64,000 nt of DNA from assembly GCF_963678635.1 (NCBI RefSeq), contig NC_087071.1, positions 24,128,013 to 24,192,012 of the forward strand, in the 5' to 3' direction. A model generated the notes under the pieces. It worked only from the letters and a program-made list of their open reading frames with translations, was not told the origin of the DNA and made no database searches. The position numbers and the translations under genes were made by a program. Positions 10,861 through 24,262 of this stretch are shown one piece after another. Numbering within the stretch: position 1 is the stretch's first letter; the number at the start of each line of letters is the position of its first letter. The stretch comes from Symsagittifera roscoffensis. Lineage: Eukaryota; Xenacoelomorpha; Acoela; Convolutidae.

Positions 10861-13800
10861 CACCTCTCTCTTCGAATTTCAAACCACCTCTCTCGTCAAA
10901 CTTCAACCCACCTCTGTCGACGAACTTCAACCCACCTCTATCGTCGAACTTAAACCCCCTCTCTCGTCGAACTTCAACCCAACTCTCTCGTTGAACTTCA
11001 ACCCACCTCTCTCGTTGAATTCCAACCCACCTCTCTCATCGAACTACAAACCCCCTCTCTCGTCGAACTTCAACCCACCTCTCTCGTCGAACTAAAACTC
11101 CTTCTTCGTCGAACATCAACCCACCTCTCTCGTTCAATTACAAACTCACATCTCTCGTCGAACTAAAACGCCCTCTCTCGTCAATATAAAACCCTCTCTC
11201 TCATCGAACTAAAACCTCTTTCTCTTCGAACTTCAACCACTTTTCTCGTCGAACTAAAACCCCCTCTCTCGTCGAACTTCAACCAACCTATTTCTTTGAT
11301 TTTCAACCCACCTCTATCGTCAAACTTCAACCCATTTCTCTCGTCGAACTTCAACCCTACTCTCTCGTCGAACTTCAACCCACCTCTCTCGTCGAACTGA
11401 AACCCCCTCTCTCGTCGAACTTCAACCCACCTCTATCGTCGAACTTAAACCCCTCTCTCGTCGAACTTCAACCCAACTCTCTCGTCGAACTTCAACCCTA
11501 CTCACTCGTCGAACTTCAACCCACCTCTCTCGTCGAACTGAAACCCCCTCTCTCGTCGAACTTCAACCCTACTCTCTCGTCCAACTACAAACTTCCTCTC
11601 TCGTCGAATTTCAACCCACCTCTCTCGTCAAACTTCAACCCACCTCTGTCGTCGAACTTCAACCCACCTCTATCGTCGAGTTTAAACCCCCTCTCTGGTC
11701 GAACTTCAACCCAACTCTCTCGTTGAACTTCAACCCACCTCTCTCGTCGAATTCCAACCCACCTCTCTCATCGAACTACAAACCCCCTCTCTCGTCGAAC
11801 TTCAACCCACTTCTCTCGTCGAACTAAAACCCCTCTCTCGTCGAACTTCAACCCAACTCTCTCGTCGAACTTCAACCCTACTCTCTCGTCGAGCTTCAAC
11901 CCACCTCTCTCGTCCAACTAGAAACCCCCTCTCTCGTCGAACTTCAACCGAACTCTCTCGACAAACTTCAACCCACCTCTTTTGTCGAACTTCAATCCAT
12001 GTCTCCCGTCGAAACAATATCAACTCTCTCGTCGAACTTCAACCCACCTCTCTCGTTCAATTACAAACTCACATCTCTCGTCGAACTAAAACGCCTTCTC
12101 TCGTCAAACTAAAACCCTCTCTCTCATCGAACTAAAAGCTCTTTCTCTTCGAACTTCAACCACTTTTCTCGTATAACTAAAACCCCCTCTCTCGTCGAAT
12201 TTCAACCCACCTCTCTCGTCAAACTTCAACCCTCCTCTGTCGTCGAACTTCAACCCACCTCTATCGTCGAACTTAAATCACCTCTCTCGTCGAACTTCAA
12301 CCCACCTCTATCGTCGAACTTAAACCCCCTCTCTCGTGGAACTTCAACCCAACTCTCTCGTCGAACATCAACCCACCTCTCTCGTCGGATTCCAACCCTT
12401 CTCTCTCGTCGAACTACAAACTCCCTCTCTCGTCGAACTGAAACCCCCCACTCTCGTCGAACTTCAATTCTCCTCTCTCGTCCAACTACAAACCCCCTCT
12501 CTCGTCGAACTTCAACCCACCTCTCTCGTCAAACTTCAACCCACCTCTGTCGTCGAACTTCAACACACCTCTATCGTCGAACTTAAACCCACTCTCTCGT
12601 CGAACTTCAACCCAACTCTCTCGTTGAACTTCAACCCACCTCTCTCGTCGAATTCCAACCCACCTCTCTCGTCGAACTACAAACCCCCTCTCTCGTCGAA
12701 CTGAAACCCCTTCTCTCGTCGAACTTCAACCCACCTCTCTCGCCCAACTACAAACCCCCTCTCTCGTCGAACTTCAACCCACCTCTCTCGTCGAACTTCA
12801 ACCCACCTCTGTCGTCGAACTTCAACCCACCTCTATCGTCGATTTTAAACCCCCTCTCTCGTCGAACTTCAACCCGACTCTCTCGTCGAACTTCAACCCT
12901 ACTCTCTCGTCGAACTTCAACCCACCTCTCTCGTCGAACTAAAACCCCCTCTCTCGTCGAACTTCAACCCACCTCTCTCGTCGAACTTCAACCCACCTCT
13001 GTCGTCGAACTTCAACCCACCTCTATCGTCGAACTTAAACCCCCTCTCTCGTCGAACTTCAACCCAACTCTCTCGTTGAATTTCAACCCACCTCTCTCGT
13101 CGAATTCCAACCCACCTCTCTCATCGAACTACAAACCCCCTCTCTCGTCGAACTTCAACCCACCTCTCTCTTCGAACTAAAACCCCTTCTCTCGTCGTAC
13201 TTCAACCCACCTCTCTCGTCGAACTGAAACCCCCTCTCTCGTCGAGCTTCAACCCACCTCTCTCGTCCAACTAGAAACCCCCTCTCTCGTCGAACTTCAA
13301 CCGAATTCTCTCGACAAACTTCAACCCACCTCTTTTGTCGAACTTCGATCCATGTCTCTCGTCGAACTAATATCAACTCTCTCGTCGAACTTCAACCCAC
13401 CTCTCTCGTTCAATTACAAACTCACATCTCTCGTCGAACTAAAACGCCCTCTCTCGTCAAACTAAAACCCTCTCTCTCATCGAACTAAAACCTCTTTCTC
13501 TTCGAACTTCAACCACTTTTCTCATCGAACTAAAATCCTCTCTCTCGTCGAACTTCAACCAACCTATTTCGTTGATTTTCAACCCACCTCTATCGTCGAA
13601 CTTAAACCCCCTCTCTCGTCGAACTTCAAGCCAACTCTCTCGTCGAACATCAGCCCACCTCTCTCGTCGAATTCCAACCCACCTCTCTCGTCGAACTACA
13701 AACCCCCTCTCTCGTCGAATTGAAACCCCCTCTCTCGTCGACCTGAAACCCCATCACTCGTCGAGCTTCAACCCACCTCTGTCGTCCAACTACAAACCCC

Positions 13801-16800
13801 CTCTCTCGTCGAACTTCAACCGACCTCTCTCGTCAAACTTCAACCCACCTCTGTCGTCCAACTTCAACCCACCTCTATCGTCGAACTTAAACCCCCTCTC
13901 TCGTCGAACTTCAACCCACCTCTGTCGTCGAACTTAAACCCCCTCTCTCGTCGAACTTCAACCCAACTCTCTCGTCGAACATCAACGCACCTCTCTCGTC
14001 GAATTCCAACCCTTCTCTCTCGTCGAACTACAAACCCCCTCTCTCGTCGAACTGAAACCCCCACTCTCGTCGAACTTCAATTCTCCTCTCTCGTCCAACT
14101 ACAAACCCCCTCTCTCGTCGAACTTCAACCCACCTCTCTCGTCAAACTTCAACCCACCTCTGTCGTCGAACTTCAACACGCCTCTATCGTCGAACTTAAA
14201 CCCCCTCTCTCGTCGAACTTCAACCCAACTCTCTCGTTGAACTTCAACCCACCTCTCTCGTCGAATTCCAACCCATCTCTCTCGTCGAACTACAAACCCC
14301 CTCTCTCGTCGAACTGAAACCCCCTCTCTCGTCGAACTTCAACCCACCTCTCTCGCCCAACTACAAACCCCCTCTCTCGTCGAACTTCATCCACCTCTCT
14401 CGTCGAACTTCAACCCACCTCTGTCGTCGAACTTCAACCCACCTCTATCGTCGACTTTAAACCCCCTCTCTCGTCGAACTTCAACCCGACTCTCTAGTCG
14501 AACTTCAACCCTACTCTCTCGTCGAACTTCAACCCACCTCTCTCGTCGAACTAAAACCCCCTCTCTCGTCGAACTTCAACCCACCTCTCTCGTCCAACTA
14601 CAAACCCCCTCTCTCGTCGAACTTCAACCCACCTCTCTCGTCGAACTTCAACCCACCTCTGTCGTCGAACTTCAACCCACCTCTATCGTCGAACTTAAAC
14701 CCCCTCTCTCGTCGAACTTCAACCCAACTCTCTCGTTGAATTTCAACCCACCTCTCTCGTCGAATTCCAACCCACCTCTCTCATCGAACTACAAACCCCC
14801 TCTCTCGTCGAACTTCAACCCACCTCTCTCGTCGAACTAAAACCCCTTCTCTCGTCGAACTTCAACCAACCTCTCTCGTCCAACTAGAAACCCCCTCTCT
14901 CTTCGAACTTCAACCGAAGTCTCTCGACAAACTTCAACCCACCTCTTTTGTCGAACTTCGATCCATGTCTCTCGTCGAACTAATATCAACTCTCTCGTCG
15001 AACTTCAACCCACCTCTCTCGTTCAATTACAAAATCACATCTCTCGTCGAACTAAAACGCTCTCTCTCGTCAAACTAAAACCCTCTCTCTCATCGAACTA
15101 AAACCTCTTTCTCTTCGAACTTCAACCACTTTTTTCATCGAACTAAAACCCCCTCTCTCGTCGAACTTCAACCAACCTATTTCGTTGATTTTCATCCCAC
15201 CTCTATCGTCGAACTTAAACCCCCTCTCTCGTCGAACTTCAACCCAACTCTCTCGTCGAACATCAGCCCACCTCTCTCGTCGAATTCCAACCCACCTCTC
15301 TCGTCGAACTACAAACCCCCTCTCTCGTCGAATTGAAACCCCCTCTCTCGTCGAACTTCAACCCACCTCTCTCGTCCAACTACAAACCCCATCTCTCGTC
15401 TAACTTCAACCCACCTCTCTCGTCGAACTTCAACCCACCTCTGTCGTCGAACTTCAACCCACCTCTATCGTCGAACTTAAACCCCCTCTCTCGTCGAACT
15501 TCAACCCAACTCTCTGGTTGAATTTCAACTCACCTCTCTCGTCAAATTCCAACCCACCTCTCTCGTTGAACTACAAACCCTCTCTCTCGTCGAACTGAAA
15601 CCCCCCTCTCATCGAATTTCAACCCACCTCTCTCGTCCAACAACAAACCCCCTCTCTCGTCGAACTTCAACCCACCTCTCTCGTCGAACTTCAACCAACC
15701 TCTGTCGTCGAACTTCAACCCACCTCTATCGTCGAACTTAAACCCCCTCTCTCGTCGAACTTCAACCCAACTCTCTCGTCGAACTTCAACCCTACTCTCT
15801 CGTCGAACTTCAACCCACCTCTCTCGTTCAATTACAAACTCACATCTCTCGTCGAACTAAAACGCCCTCTCTCGTCAAACTAAAACCCTCTCTCTCATCG
15901 AACTAAAACCTCTTTCTCTTCGAACTTCAACCAGTTTTCTCATCGAACTAAAACCCCCTCTCTCTCGTCGAACTTCAACCAACCTATTTCGTTGATTTTC
16001 AACCCACCTCTTTCGTCGAACTTAAACCCCCTCTCTCGTCGAACTTCAACCCAACTCTCTCGTCGAACTTCAACCCTACTCTCTCGTCGAACTTCAACCC
16101 ACATCTCTCGTCGAACTGAAACCCCCTCTCTCGTCGAACTTCAACCCACCTCTCTCGTCCAACTACAAACCCCCTCTCTCGTCGAACTTCAACCCACCTC
16201 TCTCGTCGAACTTAAACCCCCTCTCTCGTCGAACTTCAACCCAACTCTCTCGTTGAACTTCAACCCACCTCTCTCATCGAACTACAAACCCCTCTCTCGT
16301 CAAACTTCAACCCACCTCTCTCGTCGAACTAAAACCCCTTTTCTCGTCGAACTTCAACCCACCTCTCTCGTCAAACTTCAACCCACCTCTTTTGTCGAAC
16401 TTCGATCCATGTCTCTCGTCGAACTAATATCAACTCTCTGGTCGAACTTCAACACACCTCTCCCCTCTAGTTTCAAACCATCTCTCTCGTCGAGCTTCAA
16501 CCCGCCTCTCTCGTCGAACTAAAACCCCCTCTCTCGTCGAACTTCAACCCACTTCTCTCGTCGAACTTCAACCCTACTCTCTCGTCGAACTTCAACCCAC
16601 CTCTCTCGTCGAACTGAAACCCCCTCTCTCGTCGAACTTCAACCCACCTCTCTCGTCGAACTGAAACCCCCTCTCTCGTCGAACTTCAACCCACCTCTCC
16701 CGTCCAGTTTCAAACCATCTCTCTCGTCGAACTTCAACCCTACTCACTCGTCGAACTTCAACCCACCTCTCTCGTCGAACTGAAACCCCCTCTCTCGTCG

Positions 16801-18289
16801 AACTTCAACCCACCTCTCTCGTCCAACTACAAACCCCCTCTCTCGTCGAACTTCAACACACCTCTCCCGTCCAGCTTCAAACCATCTCTCTCGTCGAACT
16901 TCAACCCAACTCTCTCGTCGAACTTCAACCCTATTCTCTCGTCGAACTTCAACCCACCTCTCTCGTCGAACTGAAACCCCCTCTCTCGTCGAACTTCAAC
17001 CCACCTCTCTCGTCCAACTACAAACCCCCTCTCTCGTCGAACTTCAACCCACCTCTCTCGTCGAACTTAAACCCCCTCTCTCGTCGAACTTCAACCCAAC
17101 TCTCTCGTTGAACTTCAACCCACCTCTCTCATCGAACTACAAACCCCTCTCTCGTCAAACTTCAACCCACCTCTCTCGTCGAACTAAAACCCCTTTTCTC
17201 GTCGAACTTCAACCCACCTCTCTCGTCGAACTGAAACCCCATCACTCGTCGAGCTTCAACCGACCTCTCTCGTCAAACTTCAACCCACCTCTTTTGTCGA
17301 ACTTCGATCCATGTCTCTCGTCGAACTAATATCAACTCTCTCGTCGAACTTCAACACACCTCTCCCGTCCAGTTTCAAACCATCTCTCTCGTCGAGCTTC
17401 AACCCGCCTCTCTCGTCGAACTAAAACCCCCTCTCTCGTCGAACTTCAACCCACTTCTCTCGTCGAACTTCAACCCACCTCTGTCGTCGAACTTCAACCC
17501 ACCTCTATGGTCGAACTTAAACCCCTCTCTCGTCGAACTTCAACCCAACTCTCTCGTCGAACTTCAACCCACCTCTCTCGTCGAATTCCAACCCACCTCT
17601 CTCGTCAAACTACAAACCCCCTCTCTCGTCGAATTGAAACCCCCTCTCTCGTCGAACTTCAACCCACCTCTCTCGTCGAACTACAAACCCCCTCTCTCGT
17701 CGAATTGAAACCCCCTCTCTCGTCGAACTTCAACCCACCTCTCTCGTCGAACTTCAACCCACCTCTATCGTCGAACTTAAACCCCCTCTCTCGTCGAACT
17801 TCAACCCTACTCTCTCGTCGAACTTCAACCCACCTCTCTCATCGAACTACAAACCCCCTCTCTCGTCAAACTTCAACCCACCTCTCTCGTCGAACTAAAA
17901 CCCCTTCTCTCGTCGAACTTCAACCCACCTCTCTCGTCGAACTGAAACCCCATCACTCGTCGAGCTTCAACCCACCTCTCTCGTCCAACTACAAACCCCC
18001 TCTCTCGTCGAACTTCAACCGACCTCTCTCGTCAAACTTCAACCGACCTCTTTTGTCGAACTTCGATCCATGTCTCTCGTCGAACTAATATCAACTCTCT
18101 CGTCGAACTTCAACACACCTCTCCCGTCCAGTTTCAAACCATCTCTCTCGTCGAGCTTCAACCCGCCTCTCTCGTCGAACTAAAACTCCCTCTCTCGTCG
18201 AACTTCAACCCACTTCTCTCGTCGAACTTCATCCCACCTCTGTCGTCGAACTTCAACCCACCTCGAAGGTCGAACTTAAACCCCCTCTC

Positions 18290-20215
18290 TCGTCGAACTT
18301 CAACCCAACTCTCTCATCGAACTTCAACCCACCTCTCTCGTCGAATTCCAACCCGACTCTCTCGTCGAACTACAAATCCCCTCTCTCGTCGAATTGAAAC
18401 CCCCTCTCTCGTCGAACTTCAACCCACCTCTCTCGTCGAACTACAAACCCCCTCTCTCGTCGAATTGAAACCCCCTCTCTCCTCGAACTTCAACCCACCT
18501 CTCTCGTCGAACTTCAACCCACCTCTGTCGTCGAACTTCAAACCACCTCTATCGTCGAACTTAAACCCCCTCTCTCGTCGAACTTCAACCTACCTCTCTC
18601 GTCGAACTGAAACCCCCTCTCTCGTCGAACTTCAACCCACCTCTCTCGTCCAACTACAAACCCACTCTCTCGTCGAACTTCAACCCACCTCTCTCGTCGA
18701 ACTTAAACCCCCTCTCTCGTCGAACTTCAACCCAACTCTCTCGTCGAACTTCAACCCACCTCTCTCGTCGAATTCCAACCCACCTCTCTCGTCGAACTAC
18801 AAACCCCCTCTCTCGTCGAATTGAAACCCCCTCTCTCGTCGAACTTCAACCCACCTCTCTCGTCGAACTACAAACCCCCTCTCTCGTCGAATTGAAACCC
18901 CCTCTCTCCGCGAACTTCAACCCACCTCTCTCGTCGAACTTCAACCCAACTCTCTCGTCGAACTTCAACCCACCTCTCTCGTCGAATTCCAACCCACCTC
19001 TCTCGTCGAACTACAAATCCCCTCTCTCGTCGAATTGAAACCCCCTCTCTCGTCGAACTTCAACCCACCTCTCTCGTCGAACTACAAACCCCCTCTCTCG
19101 TCGAATTGAAACCCCCTCTCTCCTCGAACTTCAACCCACCTCTCTCGTCGAACTTCAACCCACCTCTGTCGTCGAACTTCAAACCACCTCTATCGTCGAA
19201 CTTAAACCCCCTCTCTCGTCGAACTTCAACCTACCTCTCTCGTCGAACTGAAACCCCCTCTCTCGTCGAACTTCAACCCACCTCTCTCGTCCAACTACAA
19301 ACCCCCTCTCTCGTCGAACTTCAACCCACCTCTCTCGTCGAACTTAAACCCCCTCTCTCGTCGAACTTCAACCCAACTCTCTCGTCGAACTTCAGCCCAC
19401 CTCTCTCGTCGAATTCCAACCCACCTCTCTCGTCGAACTACAAACCCCCTCTCTCGTCGAATTGAAACCCCCTCTCTCGTCGAACTTCAACCCACCTCTC
19501 TCGTCGAACTACAAACCCCCTCTCTCGTCGAATTGAAACCCCCTCTCTCCGCGAACTTCAACCCACCTCTCTCGTCGAACTTCAACCCAACTCTCTCGTC
19601 GAACTTCAACCCACCTCTCTCGTCGAATTCCAACCCACCTCTCTCGTCGAACTACAAATCCCCTCTCTCGTCGAATTGAAACCCCCTCTCTCGTCGAACT
19701 TCAACCCACCTCTCTCGTCGAACTACAAACCCCCTCTCTCGTCGAATTGAAACCCCCTCTCTCCTCGAACTTCAACCCACCTCTCTCGTCGAACTTCAAC
19801 CCACCTCTGTCGTCGAACTTCAAACCACCTCTATCGTCGAACTTAAACCCCCTCTCTCGTCGAACTTCAACCTACCTCTCTCGTCGAACTGAAACCCCCT
19901 CTCTCGTCGAACTTCAACCCACCTCTCTCGTCCAACTACAAACCCCCTCTCTCGTCGAACTTCAACCCACCTCTCTCGTCGAACTTAAACCCCCTCTCTC
20001 GTCGAACTTCAACCCAACTCTCTCGTCGAACTTCAGCCCACCTCTCTCGTCGAATTCCAACCCACCTCTCTCGTCGAACTACAAACCCCCTCTCTCGTCG
20101 AATTGAAACCCCCTCTCTCGTCGAACTTCAACCCACCTCTCTCGTCGAACTACAAACCCCCTCTCTCGTCGAATTGAAACCCCCTCTCTCCGCGAACTTC
20201 AACCCACCTCTCTCG
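18290..20215. repeat. Satellite higher-order repeat, three copies of 641 bp
   Basis: Identical variant strings start at 18,465, 19,106 and 19,747, exactly 641 bp apart, with only a few substitutions between them (for example AACCCAC versus AGCCCAC near 18,755, 19,394 and 20,035). This is the most homogeneous part of the array and so its most recent amplification. Confidence 0.9.
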
Positions 20216-23103
20216 TCGAACTTCAACCCACCTCTGTCGTCGAACTTCAAATCACCTCTATCGTCGAACTTAAACCCCCTCTCTCGTCGAACTTCAACCC
20301 AACTCTCTCGTTGAACTTCAACCCACCTCTCTCATCGAACTACAAACCCCCTCTCTCGTCGAACTTCAACCCACCTCTCTCGTCGAACTAAAACCCCTTC
20401 TCTCGTCGAACTTCAACCCACCTCTCTCGTCGAACTGAAACCCCATCACTCGTCGAGCTACAAACACCCTCTCTCGTCGAACTTCAACCGACCTCTCTCG
20501 TCAAACGTCAACCCAACTCTTTTGTCGAACTTCGCTCCATGTCTCTCGTCGAACTAATATCAACTCTCTCGTCGAACTTCAACACACCTCTCCCGTCGAG
20601 TTTCAAACCATCTCTCTCGTCGAGCTTCAACCCGCCTCTCTCGTCGAACTAAAACCCCCACTCTCGCCGAACTTCAACCCACCTCTCTCGTCGAACTTCA
20701 ACCCACCTCTGTCGTCGAACTTCAACCCACCTCTGTCTTCGAACTTCAACCCACCTCTATGGTTGAACTTAAACCCCCTCTCTCCCCCTCTCAACCCACC
20801 CTTCAACCCACCTCTCTCGTCGAACTTCAACCCACCTCTGTCGTCGAACTTCAACCCATTTCTATGGTTGAACTTAAACCCCCTCTCTCGTCGAACTTCA
20901 ACCCAACTCTATCGTCGAACTTCAACCCTACTCTCTCGTCGAACTTCAACCCACCTCTCTCGTCGAACTGAAACCCCCTCTCTCGTCGAACTTCAACCCA
21001 CCTCTCTCGTCCAACTACAAACCCCCTCTCTCGTCGAACTTCAACCCACCTCTCTCGTCGAACTTAAACCCCCTCTCTCGTCGAACTTCAACCCACCTCT
21101 CTCGTCGAATTCCATCCCACCTCTCTCATCGAACTACAAACCCCCTCTCTCGTCGAACTTCAACCCACCTCTCTCGTCGAACTAAAACCCCTTCTCTCGT
21201 CGAACTTCAAACCACCTCTCTCGTCGAACTTCAACCCGCCTCTCCGTCGAACTAAAACCACCTCTCTCGTCGAACTTAAACCCCCTCTCTCGTCGAGCTT
21301 CAACCCACCTCTCTCGTCCAACTACAAACCCCCTCTCTCGTCGAACTTCAACCGACCTCTCTCGTCAAACTTCAACCCAACTCTTTGTCGAACTTCAACC
21401 CACCTCTCTCGTCGAACCTCAAGCCGCCTCTCTCGTCGAACTAAAACCACCTCTCTCGTCGAACTTAAACCCCCTCTCTCGTCGAATTTCAACCCACCTC
21501 TCTCGTCGAACTGAAACCCTCTCTCTCGTCGAACTTCAACCCACCTCTCTCGTCCAACTACAAACCCCTCTCTCGTCGAACTTCAACCCAACTCTCTCGT
21601 CGAGCTTCAACCCAACTCTCTCGTCGAACTTCAAGCCACCTCTCTCGTCGAACTGAAACCACCTCTCTCGTCGAGCTTCAACCCACCTCTCTCGTCCAAC
21701 TACAAACCCCCTCTCTCGTCGAACTTCAACCGACCTCTCTCGTCAAACTTCAACCCAACTCTTTGTCGAACTTCGATCCATGTCTCTTGTCGAACTAATA
21801 TCAACTCTCTCGTCGAACTTCAACACACCTCTCCCGTCGAGTTTCAAACCACCTCTCTCATCGAACTTCAACCCGCCTCTCCGTCGAACTAAAACCAGCT
21901 CTCTCGTCGAACTTAAACCCCCTCTCTCGTCGAGCTTCAACCCAAATCTCTCGTTGAACTTCAACCCACCTCTCTCGTCGAATTCCAACCCACCTCTCTC
22001 ATCGAACTACAAACCCCCTCTCTCGTCGAACTTCCACCCACCTCTCTCGTCGAACTTCAAGCCGCCTCTCTCGTCGAACTAAAACCACCTCTCTCGTCGA
22101 ACTTAAACCCCCTCTCTCGTCGAATTTCAACCCACCTCTCTCGTCGAACTGAAACCCTCTCTCTCGTCGAACTTCAACCCACCTCTCTCGTCCAACTACA
22201 AACCCCTCTCTCGTCGAACTTCAACCCACCTGTCTCGTCGAGCTTCAACCCAACTCTCTCGTTGAACTTCAACCCACCTCTCTCGTCGAATTCCAACCCA
22301 CCTCTCTCATCGAACTACAAACCCCCTCTCTCGTCGAACTTCAACCCACCTCTCTCGTCGAACTTCAAGCCGCCTCTCTCGTCGAACTAAAACCACCTCT
22401 CTCGTCGAACTTAAACCCCCTCTCTCGTCGAATTTCAACCCACCTCTCTCGTCGAACTGAAACCCTCTCTCTCGTCGAACTTCAACCCACCCCTCTCGTC
22501 CAACTACAAACCCCTCTCTCGTCGAACTTCAACCCACCTCTCTCGTCGAACTTAAACCCCCTCTCTCGTCGAACTTCAACCCAAATCTCTCGTTGAACTT
22601 CAACCCACCTCTCTCGTCGAATTCCAACCCACCTCTCTCATCGAACTACAAACCACCTCTCTCGTCGAACTTCAACCCACCTCTCTCGTCGAACTAAAAC
22701 CCCTTTTCTCGTCGAACTTCAACCCACCTCTCTCGTCGAACTGAAACCCCCTCTCTCGTCGAGCTTCAACCCACCTCTCTCGTCGAACTTCAACCGACCT
22801 CTCATGTCAAACTTCAACCCACCTCTTTGTCGAACTTCGATCCATGTCTCTCGTCGAACTAATATCAACTCTCTCATCGAACTTCAACACACCTCTCCAG
22901 TCGAGTTTCAAACCACCTCTCTCGTCGAACTTCAACCCGCCTCTCCGTCGAACTAAAACCACCTCTCTCGTTGAACTTCAACCCACCTCTCTCGTCGAAT
23001 TCCAACCCACCTCTCTCATCGAACTACAAACCCCTCTCTCGTCGAACTTCAACCCACCTCTCTCGTCGAACTTCAACCCGCCTCTCTCGTCGAATTCCAA
23101 CCC

Positions 23104-23970
23104 ATACAGTCATACAGTTTTCATATACAGAAAAAGGCTAATCATACACTTTTCTTGTAATTCCATAAGTACAGAATGAAAAGTCTGTGATTGTATTTTA
23201 CAGGCTTGTTTTTCATAAATTGAAATTGTATGACTAGCATGAACGAAAGAATTGATTTTTATTTTTTATTTTGTTAAGGTTTTTGGGATGTGTTTTGAAT
23301 CAAACACAAGTGACAAAACCCATAGTATGCTCAAAACGAGAGTCACCGAAAATTCGACCGTCTTGCATTTACAATGCATTGGAAACGACCTGAATAGTGT
23401 AAGAGCTTTCTTTTAGTAATGATATACTGAAAGCACCAAACTTTCATTTTTTGGCAAAATTTTTCAAATTTTTAAAAATGATCATTTTCAAAATTTGAGT
23501 TATTAAATAATCAGACATTGATCAAGGCATACATAAACATGCCGCAAAAAAGAAATAGGAGTTTTTAGAAACGAAAAAAAAATTGTGTATTCAAGAGTAC
23601 GTTATGCGCACAAATAAGTCTTGCATGCCAAAATCTTTTTTATGAAACTAATTGTTTGAGTGCAAATTTCGATTTGCCGTTAAAAAAAAAGTTTCGAGTT
23701 AATTTCAAAATCTAAATGTTTTTATTCGCCATCAAAAAAAGCTAGTCATACGTTTTTCTTATATGGAAATTGTATGATTAGCTTTTGTTTTCACAATATG
23801 TTTTTCTTTTTTATTTAGTACGATACACCGATTTTTAGTTCCAAATTAAGAAAAAACTCTTTGAAATTTCGGTGACACCATTTTAGCAAATGTTGTGATG
23901 TTTGTATTATTAGTGTTCTTTCAGACACTTAGTTTTTGGGTTTGTATGATTAGCATTTTTGTTCTATAGA
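23104..23970. mobile_element. ~850 bp MITE-like insertion in the satellite
   Basis: The left end (about 23,124-23,149) and the right end (about 23,944-23,968) are imperfect inverted repeats built on ATA-AGAA-AAA-GCTAATCATACA. The same GCTAGTCATAC/GTATGATTAGC motif recurs inside at about 23,229, 23,740 and 23,773 in both orientations. The interior is AT-rich without an ORF. Satellite-like sequence resumes immediately to the right, so the element appears to have inserted into the edge of the array. The superfamily is not determined and the exact ends are uncertain. Confidence 0.55.
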
Positions 23971-24262
23971 CGTCAACCGGGACCACCCAGCAACCCACCT
24001 CTGTCATCGAACTTCAACCCCTTCTCTCTCCAATTTCAGTCCCCCTTCGCACCCCCTGAGTGTGATGCTGGTTCTCAAATTCAACGAAAGGATCTCATGA
24101 AGGAGAAAAAAAGGAAATCATCGGAAAAATCAAACATTTTTTTAAGTAAAACCTTGTTGAAAACGTCATCATTATGATTTCATTGAGTTTTTTTTATTGT
24201 TTTTATCATTTTGAACCGAATTGCACCTGTTAAAATAAATAAATAAATAAATCAAAATGAGC
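23971..24262 (+). other. Satellite-derived stretch, possible terminal exon with poly(A) signals
   Basis: After a splice-acceptor-like TTTTTGTTCTATAG at 23,970 comes an open frame to the TGA at 24,175-24,177. It begins with satellite-like PSNPPLSSNFNP and then turns into a Lys/Glu/Ser-rich tail (RKDLMKEKKRKSSEKS). Overlapping AATAAA signals follow near 24,233-24,250. This is the arrangement of a 3'-terminal exon, but the acceptor coincides with the MITE end and no upstream exon was found. It may equally be chance. No function is proposed. Confidence 0.25.

Larger units (their letters stand above)
8131..23103. repeat. 15 kb CT-rich satellite, 23-24 bp monomer
   Basis: About 630 tandem monomers follow the pattern AACTTCAACCCAC then CTCTCTCGTCG. 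The main variants have AACTACAAACCC, AATTCCAACCC, AACTTAAACCC, AACTGAAACCC or AACTAAAACCC in the first half; the last three are 23 bp and the others 24 bp. Every monomer carries the near-constant TCTCTCGTCGAA core with two CpGs. Because 24 is divisible by three, long stop-free frames appear on both strands (NFNPPLSS, ELQPTSLV and TSTHLSRR on plus; KFDERGGL and VEVRRERG on minus). They are by-products: the 23 bp variants shift frame and the TGA/TAA variants stop it, with no promoter or start logic. It is best regarded as non-coding satellite. Confidence 0.97.

Noticed and set aside
8131-23103. CRISPR-like array
   Set aside because: There are no unique spacers; consecutive monomers are variants of one 23-24 bp sequence without alternating repeat and spacer, and the context is eukaryotic.
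8109-23179. Many ORFs of 60-190 codons in the satellite (for example 17,507-18,088) as real repeat proteins
   Set aside because: They are products of a 24 bp stop-free monomer; all plus frames and two minus frames are equally open, and 23 bp variants and TGA/TAA variants break them at random.
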